DNA of 64,000 nt from Craspedostauros australis (GCA_026770025.1 JAMXDE010000006.1:1054001-1118000); one strand, 5' to 3'; positions 1 to 11,059 are shown, numbered from the stretch's first letter. The notes: generated by a model from the letters alone, not told the origin. Made by a program: numbers and translations.

Positions 1-1790
1 GAGGGAGTGCCCAAGCGGCGTCCAGCAGACGCACGCATCGACAAAGGAACGCAGCGACTTGATACCCATGCTCCCCCATGTCGGGCAGGGGACCAAGGGC
101 GTTAGCTACCGGGGAGGGGACATTCATACCTGCTGGCAGTTGGCCAGTGATGATCAGGGCTACAGAGTCCTGAGAGACATCGCTGACAGAGGTGTCTGTT
201 GTCATGGAGCCGGAGGGCTCTGCGTGAATGCTGGGGAGCTCAGAATCTTCATCGTCAGGGGTGTTGCTACCCACTGACTCGTCATCATTGACGTTCTCAG
301 GAGCCCGGAGGCCCCACTCATCGTTTGGAAATCGGTCTCCAAGCTGCCCACCCAAGGCGAGCTGGAGCCAAAGTCCTTTGTGAAAGCGCTTGTGGCGGTA
401 GACCGTCACAAGTGACTGCAGGAGCTCCTCTTGTGCTGTGGCCATTGCCGGGCAGTTGAAGAGCAGGTGGATCCCAAAGCGGTGGCCGGTCTGAACCGGC
501 GCATTGCAGCATGGGCAGTGGGAGCCTTGTCTGGCAGAGAGGATCCCAATGCGCCACCACATGATAGTGTGGAAACCTGTTGCGGTCCCAGGGGGGAGAC
601 CAGCATGCTTCGTCACCAGGGAGTGGTGCTGAAGCTGGCGTTTCATGTACTGGATGCTCTCGGGTCGGCTTCTGTAACCTGTGTGCCAGATATCCTTCTC
701 TCGCTTCGCGAGCGCGTTTTGGACCTGCTCCCGGATGATGGTGGCGTTGGAGGCGGAAGGGTCAGCAGGGACAGACCAATGCTTGGTGAAGGCATCATCG
801 AACTTGGGCATGTTGGACCAAATCCAAGTGAGCGTGCCAAAGCCCCAGGTGCGCTTGTGACATCGCATGGGGAGGCGGAGGAGGTCGCCGAGGTGGCAGT
901 CAATGGCATGGGCCTTGACAAAGGCGCAGGCCTTGCGGCCAGCGGCCACAACATAGATCGGCGGTAGGCAGGTCTCCTCCCAAACAGCGAGCGACAACAT
1001 GTCAAGGGTCCCGAAGGGGATGCCTAGTATGAGCTTGATGCACTTGCCGACTGCGCGCTCGAGGTGGTCCGTGATGGCCTGGCACATGCCGAACAGCTCA
1101 GAGCCGTAGAGCAAGCGCGGGAGGACCACGGCCCCGATGACGTAGATTTTGGCATTGAGCGGAATGACGGGACACTTGAGGAAGGGCTTGAGGGCATACA
1201 TCGTTGTCCTGGCCAGGTTCGACTTGATGGCAGCCAGAGACTGCGCTGTGGGCGTGGATGTGAAGGTGAGGCCCAGGTAGGTGTGCTCCTCAACAAGGGG
1301 GACAGGGCCGCCACTGATGGTGAGATCGTGGAGGTGCTGAACAGCCTCCAGTCGCTCCGCGGGCAGGACCCCGGTCTCGAAGAAGGGCAGGATGCCGCAC
1401 TTCGCAGCGTTGGTGCGCATCTCGTTGGCCTCAGCCCAGGCGGTGACATGGTGGCAAGCTAGGGCGACGTTGTCGGCGGTGGCCGCCAGGGTGGCGGCAT
1501 CGTCGGTGAAGAGGAGCCCCCCAATGGGGATGGTGGGATAGACCCCGTCGTGCGAAGAGCCGTAAGGGACATTGACGCCTCTGAGCCCGTCCCAAATATC
1601 GTCAATGAAGATATTGAAGAGGACACAGGACAAGGGTCATCCTTGACGCACCCCGCGGTTGAGGGTGACCACGTCGGAGTAGACTGGCGTGCCGCCATCG
1701 AACAACCTCACTGTCCTGGGTTTCAAAGATCTCCTTGAATCACTTGTGCCTGCTCCAAACGTGGTTCAGGCCAATTCGTGAAAAAACGAG
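1..1790 (-). pseudogene. Partial non-LTR retrotransposon reverse transcriptase, broken
   Basis: Read on the minus strand, one frame is open from a TGA at 1637-1639 to the window edge. It continues, across that TGA, the C-terminal half of a LINE-type reverse transcriptase. RT motif B reads RGVRQG, then TGA, then PLS, so the stop replaces a residue that is often Cys in this family. Motif C reads LLFTDDAATLA (about 1510-1480). A Cys/His cluster near 525-450 (CPCC, then H and C) resembles the C-terminal zinc-binding region of LINE ORF2 proteins. Near 1700 the homologous reading jumps frame. Upstream of about 1790 nothing further is recognisable, so this is a 5'-truncated, decayed copy whose 3' end lies outside the window. 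It differs from the LINE at 13-21 kb. The RT identity is secure; the clade is not assigned. Confidence 0.75.
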
Positions 1791-1826
1791 TCATGTGTGT
1801 CAGGAAATCCTTCCTTAGCCTAACTG

Positions 1827-4800
1827 CTAGTTTAGATCTATTAGAGGATGATCGAAGTTGACCTGTGTTGGTACCTGTGTTTGCGGGGCACGATCGCTTC
1901 CGCCATCACTGTCTGGTAGGTTTGATTGTTCCGGTTTTGCGTTCGATCCATCGACAGCGACCTCCTCAACGTCGAAAACGCATGACGATGCGGTGTCTGT
2001 CACGTGTTGAGATTGTTCTGTGCTTTCAGAATCTTCATTCACGGCGTCATCATCGTCTGCGTCGACCGCACCAGACTCCGATTGACCTCGCACCAGCAAC
2101 GGCGCACTCGATGTTGCACACCACAACTTGAGCGCCAGGAGCTCATCGTCCGACACAACGCGATTCTTGGAGGAGGCACTTCGTGATCGGCGACCCGCGG
2201 ATGACGCACTGGCCGATGGGCAGATGATGTCAAAGTTTGCGACACCCCTCAGCTCCCGACGAAGCTGTTGGAGGTTTCCAAACTGCGTGCAAGCCAGCTT
2301 CGAATTTGGTGGTGCATGAATGCTTCCATCCTGCTGTCGTTGAAATCCATACCGCTGAAGCAGATCCCAAGCCTCCGTGGAGGACAACAACGGCGCTTGC
2401 TGCCTCTGAGCCAGATTCGTTCCGTCCGGGAGATTGCTGTGGCGCACAAGCAGATCCAGGATGTACCTATCATCAGCACTCAGGTGTTCTGTGTTCGGCA
2501 TACCATTGTGCAGGAAGTGTTGAAAGACTTCCGTCGGGCTCGAGAATCGCTTCGTGTACTGGAGGCGACTTTCCCCGTCGCAGTAGTACCACCCATTGGA
2601 GTATTGAACCCCAGTGCCAGGGCTGCAAGCGAGTTCGTGCTTCGGAGCATAATGAAGATCGAGCATGTATTCTGCCCACGGTGCGTCCTTGCGCTTCTTT
2701 GTGGACGTGGTAGCTCGCTTCTGCGGTCGCGAGTTACTCGTCTCGGACGTGCGCATGCCATCGCTCTCCAGCTCCGTGTCACCATCGTTTGGGTTAGACT
2801 CATGGTACTCGTGGTGCTTGCGTTTCTTCGTTCGATTGTGCCGCTCTGATTGCGTAGGGTCATCTTGCTTCGCAGGTACCTTTGCTTCCTCATCCTTCGC
2901 AGCTTTCGCCTTGGTAAAGCGACGCTGCAGGTCTGCATCCTGGGCATCCTGCTTCTGGAGGAAATCCACCAGTTCATCGACTGTAGCGAAATAATCCTTG
3001 TTGCGTTCCAGCTTCATTTTCTGCATGCTGGACGCACCGAGATGCGCGTGTTGCGGTGGGATGTACCACCAATTATCCAAGGCGCTCAAACCCTTCATCA
3101 CCTTCCAACCATTCTTCTCGATGCGGTTTCGAACGTTGCAGGGGAGGTAGTACGCGCCCTCGGATTCGATGGACGTGACGGTTCCCGATGACGATGCTGG
3201 GCTCATGACGAGTGCGGACTCGTTCTGCGATTCGTCATGGTCGAAATCACTGCCATCGGATGTCGTTTCGTCTGGCGAGCTGTGGTGTGCAGCTCGCGGC
3301 GGTGTAGATGGTGGCGTTTCCAACTTCTTCTTCTTGTTCTTTTTCTTCTTCGGGACCGTTCGCTTGGATTCTGTCGCCTGCAAGGTCGCGAATTCCTCAC
3401 GGATGGCTGATCCGTACACGCCGAAGTAATCGCGAGCCTTGCAATAGTTCATGACGTCCTCTGCTTGGATGAAGAAATCGACCCCATGCACCATTTTCAA
3501 CTTGATCGTTTTGTCCTGTGCAGCTTGGCCCAACGCAGCGATGGTTTCCGGTCGTCCATAGACGTAGTTGTGAAATTCGAGCTGCGTCTTCGTCATGGCG
3601 CAGCGCACGTGCCGCCTGAGGGAGCCGCTTGAGATGAACGCCCAGCCAAGCACTGGTTTAAGGATCTGGTGCCACAGATGAGAGAGGCGATAGAATTCAT
3701 GCTCGATATCGGTCTCCGTTTTTTGCTTTGGTCGACGTTTGATCCCGGTGCTGTGACGGTAGCCGAGCTTCCTTGGCGACTTGATGTGCCGGGAAGACTG
3801 GCGGGATCCCTGCGTTGCCGCTGATGCAACAGATTGGCTATCGGCTGGTGAAGATGGGATGAGTGTGCGTTTGGCCTTTGGCGCTCTAGTGGATTTTGGC
3901 GAAGTGACGTGATGCGCACGTTCGTCTTCGTCTTCGTCGGCGGATGAAGGCTCATCGCTCACTTGGTTCTCATCGTCAAGTTCATCTTCATGATTGGCGC
4001 CATCATTCTGCCCGACGCTCATGTCCGCGTCCTCCCTTGTTTCATGGATCTGGGTGTCGTTCTCGCTGTCGCTGGAACTTGCGCTCTCCGATTCCTGCGA
4101 CAGATCGGCCGGCGCAGATCGCCTTGCCGCGACGGTATTGAAGAGCGGTCCATTCCATTGCAGCTGTTTGCGACAGAACTGCTGCAGTTGCTCTCCGTTC
4201 ATGGGATCGAAAGGCTTGGCGGTTGCCGATGGCAGGACGTACATGAATTCTGTGGTGGCGGCATCCTGCGTGCGAACCTGATGCGACGTCATGCCCGCAA
4301 AGGTGAGCTTGCGCAGGACAGCGCCAAAATCCTCGCTGTCGCGCAACGGCGTTGTCAACTGCGGCAGAACGGTTTGCGGCGATCTGGGCGGAGTCGACGT
4401 CGCGGGTGCGCTGTTGCGATCGGCGGTGACTTCTCCATCCGCGCTGCCAGCCGATTCGCCACTGACGGAAACGGCCACGCCGCTGGTAGGATCCTGCGGT
4501 TCGGTTTGTGTGGGCTGGACGGTGTTGGAAGGATTTGCGGTGGCAGTTAGCTGCGCGTTGGCGCGAGAGTGATTTCCCAAGAAGATAAGGCAGATCCTCT
4601 CGAAGTGTCCCGGCCGCCTCATGTGAGATGCGGAAACGGTGACCTCATGTGCATCGCGACGGGCCGTTTTTGCCTGCATGAAGGCGTAGGCCTCATCCAG
4701 AGCGCGGTGAAAACAGATGAAGTCATCTTCGGAGGCGAAGAGTTCGCGTCGATGACGCTGCTTCGGGATGAACCGAGTTGTGCCAGCGTAGTAGTTGACG

Positions 4801-5135
4801 TAGTCATGATCGTCCTTCACCATCGCCAGCTCGGTCTGGAATCCCAGCAGCCGCGCCACCTGCGGGGTTTGTTCCGGCGATGACATGGAGAGATTGGGGA
4901 GGTCCGTCTTAATGGTGAATTCCATGGCAGCCATCGACAATTCATGCTCCACCGCTTCCGCGTCCTGCGATGGGATGGATTGCTGAATATCCTTGAGGCA
5001 GGTATCCAATTCCGGATAGAGCAGAGCGGGCCAGTGGAGCTTGTCCGCTGATGCGGAGTCCGCCTTGCAGTGCTTGCCGAGTCGGTTGTCACTTTCGAAA
5101 GGAACCCATACGAGGATCCGGGATTTCGCATCCAT
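1827..5135 (-). CDS. Large, probably nuclear protein with repeated GW/YF modules, function unknown
   Basis: A single uninterrupted 1102-residue reading frame starting at an ATG (5133-5135). The N-terminus (LVWVPF, then HWPALLYP by residue 40) loosely resembles PWWP/Tudor-type folds that begin with a VW strand and a WPA motif; this is an inference. Basic runs near residues 593-606 (PKKKKNKKKK) and 768 (KKRKHH) look like nuclear localisation signals, and residues 365-405 are strongly acidic. From about residue 500 there are at least four loosely repeated modules of 60-80 residues, each with a GW or YGF, an aromatic/Pro segment and a D-Y/F-F element followed by a helix (about 500-600, 665-730, 840-885, 930-975). 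The C-terminus is acidic and Ser-rich. A chromatin- or DNA-associated role is plausible but not shown. The gene is transcribed away from the P450 cluster. Confidence 0.8.
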   Translation of the reverse strand: MDAKSRILVWVPFESDNRLGKHCKADSASADKLHWPALLYPELDTCLKDIQQSIPSQDAEAVEHELSMAAMEFTIKTDLPNLSMSSPEQTPQVARLLGFQTELAMVKDDHDYVNYYAGTTRFIPKQRHRRELFASEDDFICFHRALDEAYAFMQAKTARRDAHEVTVSASHMRRPGHFERICLIFLGNHSRANAQLTATANPSNTVQPTQTEPQDPTSGVAVSVSGESAGSADGEVTADRNSAPATSTPPRSPQTVLPQLTTPLRDSEDFGAVLRKLTFAGMTSHQVRTQDAATTEFMYVLPSATAKPFDPMNGEQLQQFCRKQLQWNGPLFNTVAARRSAPADLSQESESASSSDSENDTQIHETREDADMSVGQNDGANHEDELDDENQVSDEPSSADEDEDERAHHVTSPKSTRAPKAKRTLIPSSPADSQSVASAATQGSRQSSRHIKSPRKLGYRHSTGIKRRPKQKTETDIEHEFYRLSHLWHQILKPVLGWAFISSGSLRRHVRCAMTKTQLEFHNYVYGRPETIAALGQAAQDKTIKLKMVHGVDFFIQAEDVMNYCKARDYFGVYGSAIREEFATLQATESKRTVPKKKKNKKKKLETPPSTPPRAAHHSSPDETTSDGSDFDHDESQNESALVMSPASSSGTVTSIESEGAYYLPCNVRNRIEKNGWKVMKGLSALDNWWYIPPQHAHLGASSMQKMKLERNKDYFATVDELVDFLQKQDAQDADLQRRFTKAKAAKDEEAKVPAKQDDPTQSERHNRTKKRKHHEYHESNPNDGDTELESDGMRTSETSNSRPQKRATTSTKKRKDAPWAEYMLDLHYAPKHELACSPGTGVQYSNGWYYCDGESRLQYTKRFSSPTEVFQHFLHNGMPNTEHLSADDRYILDLLVRHSNLPDGTNLAQRQQAPLLSSTEAWDLLQRYGFQRQQDGSIHAPPNSKLACTQFGNLQQLRRELRGVANFDIICPSASASSAGRRSRSASSKNRVVSDDELLALKLWCATSSAPLLVRGQSESGAVDADDDDAVNEDSESTEQSQHVTDTASSCVFDVEEVAVDGSNAKPEQSNLPDSDGGSDRAPQTQVPTQVNFDHPLIDLN

Positions 5136-6332
5136 GGCTGCTGGATGAATGCTGGGTTGGTCGCTCTTGTGGTTGTTGATGGAAGCGTCGGCCGTGGAAG
5201 AACAAAGCTGCTGATTCCACCTGTATGATCAGTATTGTATTAGTCAATGCAACCCTCAGTGGCACGCTGCCAACACCTTGGTTTGGATTACGGCTGCTGC
5301 CGTTTGCCTTTTGTTTGTGTTTGTGCTCTTGGCTAAGTTGTGTTTGCGTCCAAACGATGTTCGAAGTCAGCGTGTCGAAGCCGATACGGAGGGCAATGCG
5401 CAATGCAATGCTCCCCAGTCGATGTGGTTTGATGAGAACAGATTGGAGGAATGGGATCACCAAGTCTTCCGCGCTGGTCGGCCTTGATGGGTTGATGGAG
5501 AGGAAGGAGCCAACAACGATGTCGATTGGGGGTTTGTTCCTGTTTGCGCAAGTGGAGGGAGATTTGTGCGAAGCGTCATTTTTGTGTTGTTCCTTCCTTG
5601 GTACTTTCTCCTGTACAATTTACATACGAAATTTTGTACGCATAGTTCCTACTGGTTTTTATGGCGCGAAGTGAAAACGTGATTTGTGGTGGTTCAGTCG
5701 TGGATATTATCACGAATGGACTCGGGACCTGATGCCAAAGATTCTTGGATTTGGATGTCGAACACGAGAAAAGAACTGACGCACAAAAGCTTCGCTCGGA
5801 ATCCACTTCCGACAAAGCCAGAATTCATGTTTGCGGGCGACAATCTGTCTCATTTCTGTTTGGATCATCAACCAGTGAGCAGGGAGCCTCCCTCCTTGGG
5901 ATTTATGATGCAGACATCACCATCTATTACCACACTTCATACAGGAGAAACAACGATAGATCTCACTTCAAGCCGGGCTCAACACAACTGCGTTCGATGG
6001 GATTATCCTTTGTCTCGTCCTTTCCCCGTGCTCGTTGGGGCTCGATTTGTTAGCATTGGAAGATGCTGTTTCCTTCGCTCCAGTCGGTTTCAGCGCGCGC
6101 TTCCATCTCCTCTCCTAAACGACCGAGCGGACGGGCCACGAGGGATCTGAGTTCTTGGAGAGGGTTGATGCTTGTGGGGTCTGGCTTTCGCGATGGATTG
6201 CCGAAGATGCTCTCTCCCGACAACCCACCCTCAGGCCCACACACACCCCATCAATCGTCCATATTCTCCACATGATCTCACAAAACGAGCAACAGGAACA
6301 GGAAGATCCTCACCATCACGACAACAACGACG
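5136..6332. other. Intergenic region between the unknown gene and P450 A
   Basis: This 1.2 kb separates two divergently transcribed genes and must hold both promoters. Short open frames are present but none has recognisable protein features. From about 5975 to 6332 it carries a diverged version of the leader seen before the other P450 genes: a CAACTGCGTTCGATGG element near 5987 and a C/A-rich run just before the start codon. Confidence 0.6.
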
Positions 6333-7793
6333 ATGACGATGACGGACTTCGATTTTGCGACGGCATTGCGAGACAACATCGCAGCCGTGATTCTCCTGCC
6401 ACTGGGGCTTGCCATCGGATGGTTGGTCGTCGCCTTGAACAGACCACCCGCCAAGGATGCTCCTGCGAAGAGTCCCGCTGGGATCATGGAGTCTGTCAAG
6501 ATGTTTGCGTCGTCCGAGGTACCTTGGTGGCATCTCCAACTTCGGGAGTCCTTGGGATCGTCCATCTTCCAACACAACATCCCCGCCCCTGGTGGTATGT
6601 ATGTCCTCTGCTCCGCGAAGCATCAACGTGAGGTTATGCTCGACAAGACTACGAACAAGCCGCTGGGCATGTACGCAGGCTTCGACAGTATGATTGGACA
6701 CAAACAAATGGCCACGCGCTCCACAACCGACCCAAGCTTCAAACAGATGAAGAAAGCCGTCGCACACTCATTTTCCTCTGCGGAAGTCAATCGAATGAAT
6801 TCCATCTGCATGAAGTACGCCAAGCAATGGGAAACAGACTTCCTCGAGAAGCTGGCAGACACCGACGCCACGTTCGATCCGTCCATCGAATTGCCGAAGA
6901 CCGTCTTCAAGTCCATCATGGGCGCAGCCTTCGAGTACGAATCGACTCCTGAAGACTTCGATTTGTTCACATCCAACTTCGAAGTGGCTGCACGTGAATT
7001 TGCCTTCCGTCAGGCCGCCAATCCTTTGCGGGCTGCATTCAGCTTCATGATCCCAGAAGTGTGGGCGGCGCGTAAATGCGGCGATGCTTTGCAGGACTTT
7101 GGGAAGAAGATTTTGACAGCCTATCGCGAGAATCCCAACAAGTCGGAGCACAACACGTTGATCAAGGTGATCGAGTCCAACCCGTACGATATGTCCGAAG
7201 AAGCGAAGGTGGCAGAACTGCTTATGTTGCTCATTGCAGGCTTCGATACAACGGGATACACCCTTGCCAGCACCGTCGTGTTGTTGGCCAAGCATCCCAA
7301 CGAGATGAGAGACCTGCGGCAATCGTTGTTGCAGGATGATCCAGCGAAATCCAAGGATCATCTCAAGCGTGTGATCACCGAATCTCAACGCATGGTCCCT
7401 GTTGCTTCGATGGGCTCCGCTCGTCTCGCCAATCGCGACTTCATCTTTGTGGATGAGCCCTCCAAACGCATGGTCAAGGTGCCGAAAGGTGCCACCCTCT
7501 TTCTTCCACAGATCACGGCTCACCGAGACGAGGCGGTGTTCGAAGATGCTACTCAGTTCAAGCCTGATCGATGGGAGAATCCGACCAAGGAAATGGTACA
7601 GAACTTTATTCCATTCGCCGTGGGCAATCGCAACTGCCCTGGCCAATCGTTGGCGATTGCTGAACTCTACACGGTGTTGTCAAATATCCTGTCCAAGTAC
7701 GAGTTCGAATTGGTGACGGAAGGCAAGCTGGATTTCTTCTTCACTTTGAAGTATGCCAATACCAAGCTCCGAGTGAAGAGGGCGGAGGTTTGA
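6333..7793 (+). CDS. Cytochrome P450 (copy A)
   Basis: A 486-residue, intron-free haem-thiolate monooxygenase. An N-terminal hydrophobic segment (about residues 19-35, LLPLGLAIGWLVVAL) is a likely ER signal anchor. The I-helix oxygen-binding motif AGFDTTGYT, the K-helix ExxR (ESQR) and the haem loop FAVGNRNCPGQ with the axial Cys are all present. The length is normal for a microsomal P450. Two in-frame ATGs (6333 and 6339) are possible; the second gives MTDFD, closest to the MDFD start of the paralogues. The substrate is unknown and the CYP family cannot be assigned from sequence alone. It is the most diverged of the six copies at the 5' end, and its 3' half resembles copy F. It probably works with an NADPH-P450 reductase encoded elsewhere. 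Confidence 0.95.
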   Translation: MTMTDFDFATALRDNIAAVILLPLGLAIGWLVVALNRPPAKDAPAKSPAGIMESVKMFASSEVPWWHLQLRESLGSSIFQHNIPAPGGMYVLCSAKHQREVMLDKTTNKPLGMYAGFDSMIGHKQMATRSTTDPSFKQMKKAVAHSFSSAEVNRMNSICMKYAKQWETDFLEKLADTDATFDPSIELPKTVFKSIMGAAFEYESTPEDFDLFTSNFEVAAREFAFRQAANPLRAAFSFMIPEVWAARKCGDALQDFGKKILTAYRENPNKSEHNTLIKVIESNPYDMSEEAKVAELLMLLIAGFDTTGYTLASTVVLLAKHPNEMRDLRQSLLQDDPAKSKDHLKRVITESQRMVPVASMGSARLANRDFIFVDEPSKRMVKVPKGATLFLPQITAHRDEAVFEDATQFKPDRWENPTKEMVQNFIPFAVGNRNCPGQSLAIAELYTVLSNILSKYEFELVTEGKLDFFFTLKYANTKLRVKRAEV

Positions 7794-8429
7794 GGAGGAA
7801 CCCGAAATAAGTGTTTCAAAGTTGCGGCAATCGTTGCATTCATCGGTACATTCCAGAATCACAAGCAACGAGGTCTCGGATAACATTAACACGCGATATC
7901 ATCTTTCTATTGGTTCCTTGTTCGCGCCACTGCTGACACAATGACCCATAAATCTTACTCGAACTCAGAGAGGACACGGCTGCGCTCGGCAAGATTGGGC
8001 TCGGCAAGATTGGGCTCGGTCTTGTCCTTTCATGGTCGAATCGCTCACGCCCGGCGGAGCTTTTGTATTCACCCCGGTCGTTCTCAGTACGCGCGCTTCT
8101 GTCTCCTCTCTCTGTGTCTCTCTGACCAACGAAAGATCCTGCTTCTTGCGAGGAGGTCGATGCATTTGAGGCCCGAGTTGCCTCCGTTGATGATGGGAGG
8201 GAAGACCAGGACATGTGGAAAGAAAGAGAAAATGAACTATCATGTCTTGTGGTGCTCTGATTTCTGTGATGGATTGCGACAGATGCTTCCTCCAACAATT
8301 CTCTCCCTGGCCAACACACCCCATCAATCATCCATAATCTCCACATCATCTGACAGATCAAGAAACAGGAGCAACAGGTGCAACGATAAGCTCACTATCA
8401 CCATCGCGATCACGACAACAGCCGCCACG
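7794..8429 (+). promoter_or_regulatory. A-B intergenic region with conserved P450 upstream module
   Basis: The segment 8035-8140 (GGCGGAGCTTTT, then CTCAGTACGCGCGCTTCTG, a CT-rich run and GACCAACGAA) is shared with the upstream regions of copies C and E at a similar distance from the ATG, which suggests a retained core promoter or 5' leader. Just upstream a 15-bp unit (GCTCGGCAAGATTGG) is tandemly duplicated at 7984-8013. The last 120 bp before the ATG is a C/A-rich leader common to all copies. Confidence 0.45.
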
Positions 8430-9881
8430 ATGGACTTCGATATTGCAACGGCATTGCGAGACAACATCGCATCGGTGCTCCTTCTCCCGCTCGCACTTGC
8501 CATCGGATGGTTGGTTGTCGCCTTGAGTAGACCACCCGCCAAGGATGCCCCTGTGAGGGTCCCTGGTGGGATCATGGAGTCCATCAACGTGTTGCCATCC
8601 TCCGAAGCACCATGGTGGCATCTCCAACTTCGAGAATCCTTGGGATCGTCCATCTTCCAGCACAGCATCCCCATCCCTGGTGGTATGTACGCTGTCTGCG
8701 CCGCAAAGCATCAACGCGAGATTCTGCTCGACAAGACGGCCGACAAACCAATACAACTATACACAAGTTTCAACAGCGTTCTAGGACACAAGCAGATGTC
8801 CACACGCTCAACGCATGACCCCCTCTTCAAGACAATGAGGAAAGCCGTTGTGCACTCATTCTCCTCCACAGAAGTCAAACGGATGAATTACATCTGCACG
8901 AAGTACGTCAAGCAGTGGGAAACAGAGTTCCTCGAGAAGCTGGCCGACACCGACATGACCTTCGACCCATCCATCGAGTTGCCGAAGATCGTATTCAAGT
9001 CCATCATGGAAGCAGCCTTCGAATACGAATCGACTCCCGAAGACTTCCACTTCTTCGCGTCCAACTTCGAAGTGGCTGCACGTGAATTCATCCTTCGCCA
9101 AGCCATCAATCCTTTGCGGAAAGCACTCAGCTTCATGATCCCAGAAGTCTGGGTGGCGCGCAAATCCTGTTCCGCTTTACAGGACTTTGTGAAGAAGATT
9201 TTGAAAGCCTATCGCGAGAATCCCAACAAATCGGAACACAACACGCTGATTAAGATGGTCGAGTCCAATCCGTACAGTATGTCCGAGAAGGAGAAGATTG
9301 CGGAGCTCCTTTCCTTGGCTATCGGCGGTTTTGATACAACGGGATACACACTTGCCAACACTCTCACGTTACTCGCAAAGCACCCCAAGGAGATGAAGGA
9401 GCTGCAGCAATCGTTGTTGCAGGGCGATCCGGAACAATCCAACGGTCATCTCAAGCGTGTGATCACCGAATCCAAACGCTTGATCCCTGTTGGTGCATTG
9501 AGTTCCGTTCGCGTCGCCAGTCGAGACTTCATCTTTGTGGATGAACCTTCCAGTCGCAAGGTCAAGGTACCGAAGGGTGCCACGATCTTTCTTCCGCAGA
9601 TCACGGCTCACCGAGACGAGATGGTGTTCGAAGATGCTCAACAGTTCAAGCCTGGTCGATGGGAAGCCCCGACCAAGGAAATGGAACAGAGTTTTACGCC
9701 ATTTGCCTTGGGCAGACGTAACTGCCCTGGCCAATCATTGGCAATGGCCGAGCTCTACTCGGTGTTGCCAAGCATCTTGTCCAAGTACGAGTTCGAATTG
9801 GTGGCGGAAGGCAAGCTGGAATATTTCATGACATTGAAATACACCAACACCAAACTCCGTGTGAAGAGGGCGAAGGTTTGA
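8430..9881 (+). CDS. Cytochrome P450 (copy B)
   Basis: A 483-residue intron-free P450. The reading frame is open upstream to 7941, but the start is placed at the ATG at 8430 because copies C, D, E and F share the MDFD(I/L)ATALRDN start and the extension is leader sequence. It has an N-terminal hydrophobic anchor, the I-helix GGFDTTGYT, the K-helix ESKR and the haem loop FALGRRNCPGQ. Its 3' part, from the I-helix onward, and its 3' flank (9882-10330) are nearly identical to those of copy D, whereas the 5' parts differ. This points to sequence exchange between B and D. Function is an oxidation of unknown substrate, probably at the ER membrane. Confidence 0.95.
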   Translation: MDFDIATALRDNIASVLLLPLALAIGWLVVALSRPPAKDAPVRVPGGIMESINVLPSSEAPWWHLQLRESLGSSIFQHSIPIPGGMYAVCAAKHQREILLDKTADKPIQLYTSFNSVLGHKQMSTRSTHDPLFKTMRKAVVHSFSSTEVKRMNYICTKYVKQWETEFLEKLADTDMTFDPSIELPKIVFKSIMEAAFEYESTPEDFHFFASNFEVAAREFILRQAINPLRKALSFMIPEVWVARKSCSALQDFVKKILKAYRENPNKSEHNTLIKMVESNPYSMSEKEKIAELLSLAIGGFDTTGYTLANTLTLLAKHPKEMKELQQSLLQGDPEQSNGHLKRVITESKRLIPVGALSSVRVASRDFIFVDEPSSRKVKVPKGATIFLPQITAHRDEMVFEDAQQFKPGRWEAPTKEMEQSFTPFALGRRNCPGQSLAMAELYSVLPSILSKYEFELVAEGKLEYFMTLKYTNTKLRVKRAKV

Positions 9882-10800
9882 GTATTATTGTATTAGAGCG
9901 CGCAATGTCAAGCACTCATGAAGTAGGGTCGAGTTCTGGCTGGACGTGCATTAGTCTCGATAACATTTAGTGTGCAGGCAGTAATGTTTGCAGATCAGAG
10001 ACAAATTCATCTTGGACTGCTGATCGCAACGGAAGCGACCCTATCTGAATGGTGCCCGCGCCTATCCTTTCTCGCTGGCTAACTGCTTGCGCATTGGTGA
10101 CCCGAAATCGGCCGGATCGAGAGTTTCTTCAAATGTACAATGACTTTGTAGACGCATCATCACCAATGCATTGAACTGCTGCGCTATGTGTTGTTGGATA
10201 TGATCTCAAGCGGTGTATATTTCCCAAGGAGACTACGTTATGAACTTCCGCCATTGTAACATGGTCTCTTCGAGCCTTGTCAAGTTCTTGTTGGCATACA
10301 TGGCATGGAAACAAAGGCACATTCATTCTCTCTAGATTCAAGATCTGCGTTTGTGTATGAGTGTGTCCCTCAGTTCTATTCAACTGGGGTACTTGCTCAT
10401 TGATACGATATTGGAAGCTGCGGTGGAACGTCAAACTATATATTTCTTGTAGCTCGATCGAATCACCCGCTGACAAGTCCTGGATACCTTGGATACAAAA
10501 TCGCGTTTCAGTCGTCCCTCTTTCGCGCCACCGCTGAGACGAAGATCCATAAATCTGGCTCCAAACCAGCGAGGATACAGCTGCGTTCGACGAGATTATC
10601 CTTTGTCTTGTGCTTTCTTCACCCGAGTCGCTCACGTCCGGCGGAGCTGTTTTATTCACCCTGTCGTTCTCAGTACGCGCGCTTCTGTCTCCTCTCTCTG
10701 TCTCTCTGACCAACGAAGGATCCGAATTCTTGCAGACTGACGACGTGCGTGAGTTCCGAGTTGGCATTGCTGGTCACAAGAGGGAGGATCAGAGGGTCGA

Positions 10801-10852
<52 letters not shown>

Positions 10853-11059
10853 AATCACAGATTGCGTTGTTCTGGCTTTCGTGATGTGCTCGCTGCCGCT
10901 AGTGTGCTACTTCCTCCAGCCACCAATCTTTCGCCCACACATCTCAGAAACCATTCACATTCTTCACACCATCTCATAAATCGAACATCAAGAAGAAATA
11001 AGAGCAAGATCATCCACACAATCTCAACCACGACTACTACCACGATAACAACGACCACG
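9882..11059 (+). promoter_or_regulatory. B-C intergenic region: 3' flank of B and upstream module of C
   Basis: Bases 9882-10330 match the 3' flank of copy D (22991-23418). A CTAG at 10332-10335 is the uninterrupted equivalent of the CTAG where the mobile elements after D begin. Bases 10344-11059 are the C upstream region and are duplicated before copy E (52109-52789). The block 10625-10720 is the conserved module with CAGTACGCGCGCTTCTGTC. An AG dinucleotide run of about 23 units lies at 10804-10850 in the presumed leader. Confidence 0.5.
10804..10850 (+). repeat. (AG)n microsatellite in the 5' leader of P450 C
   Basis: About 23 AG units. The orthologous position before copy E (about 52568-52580) has only a handful, so the tract expanded or contracted after the C-D/E-F duplication. 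Confidence 0.9.
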
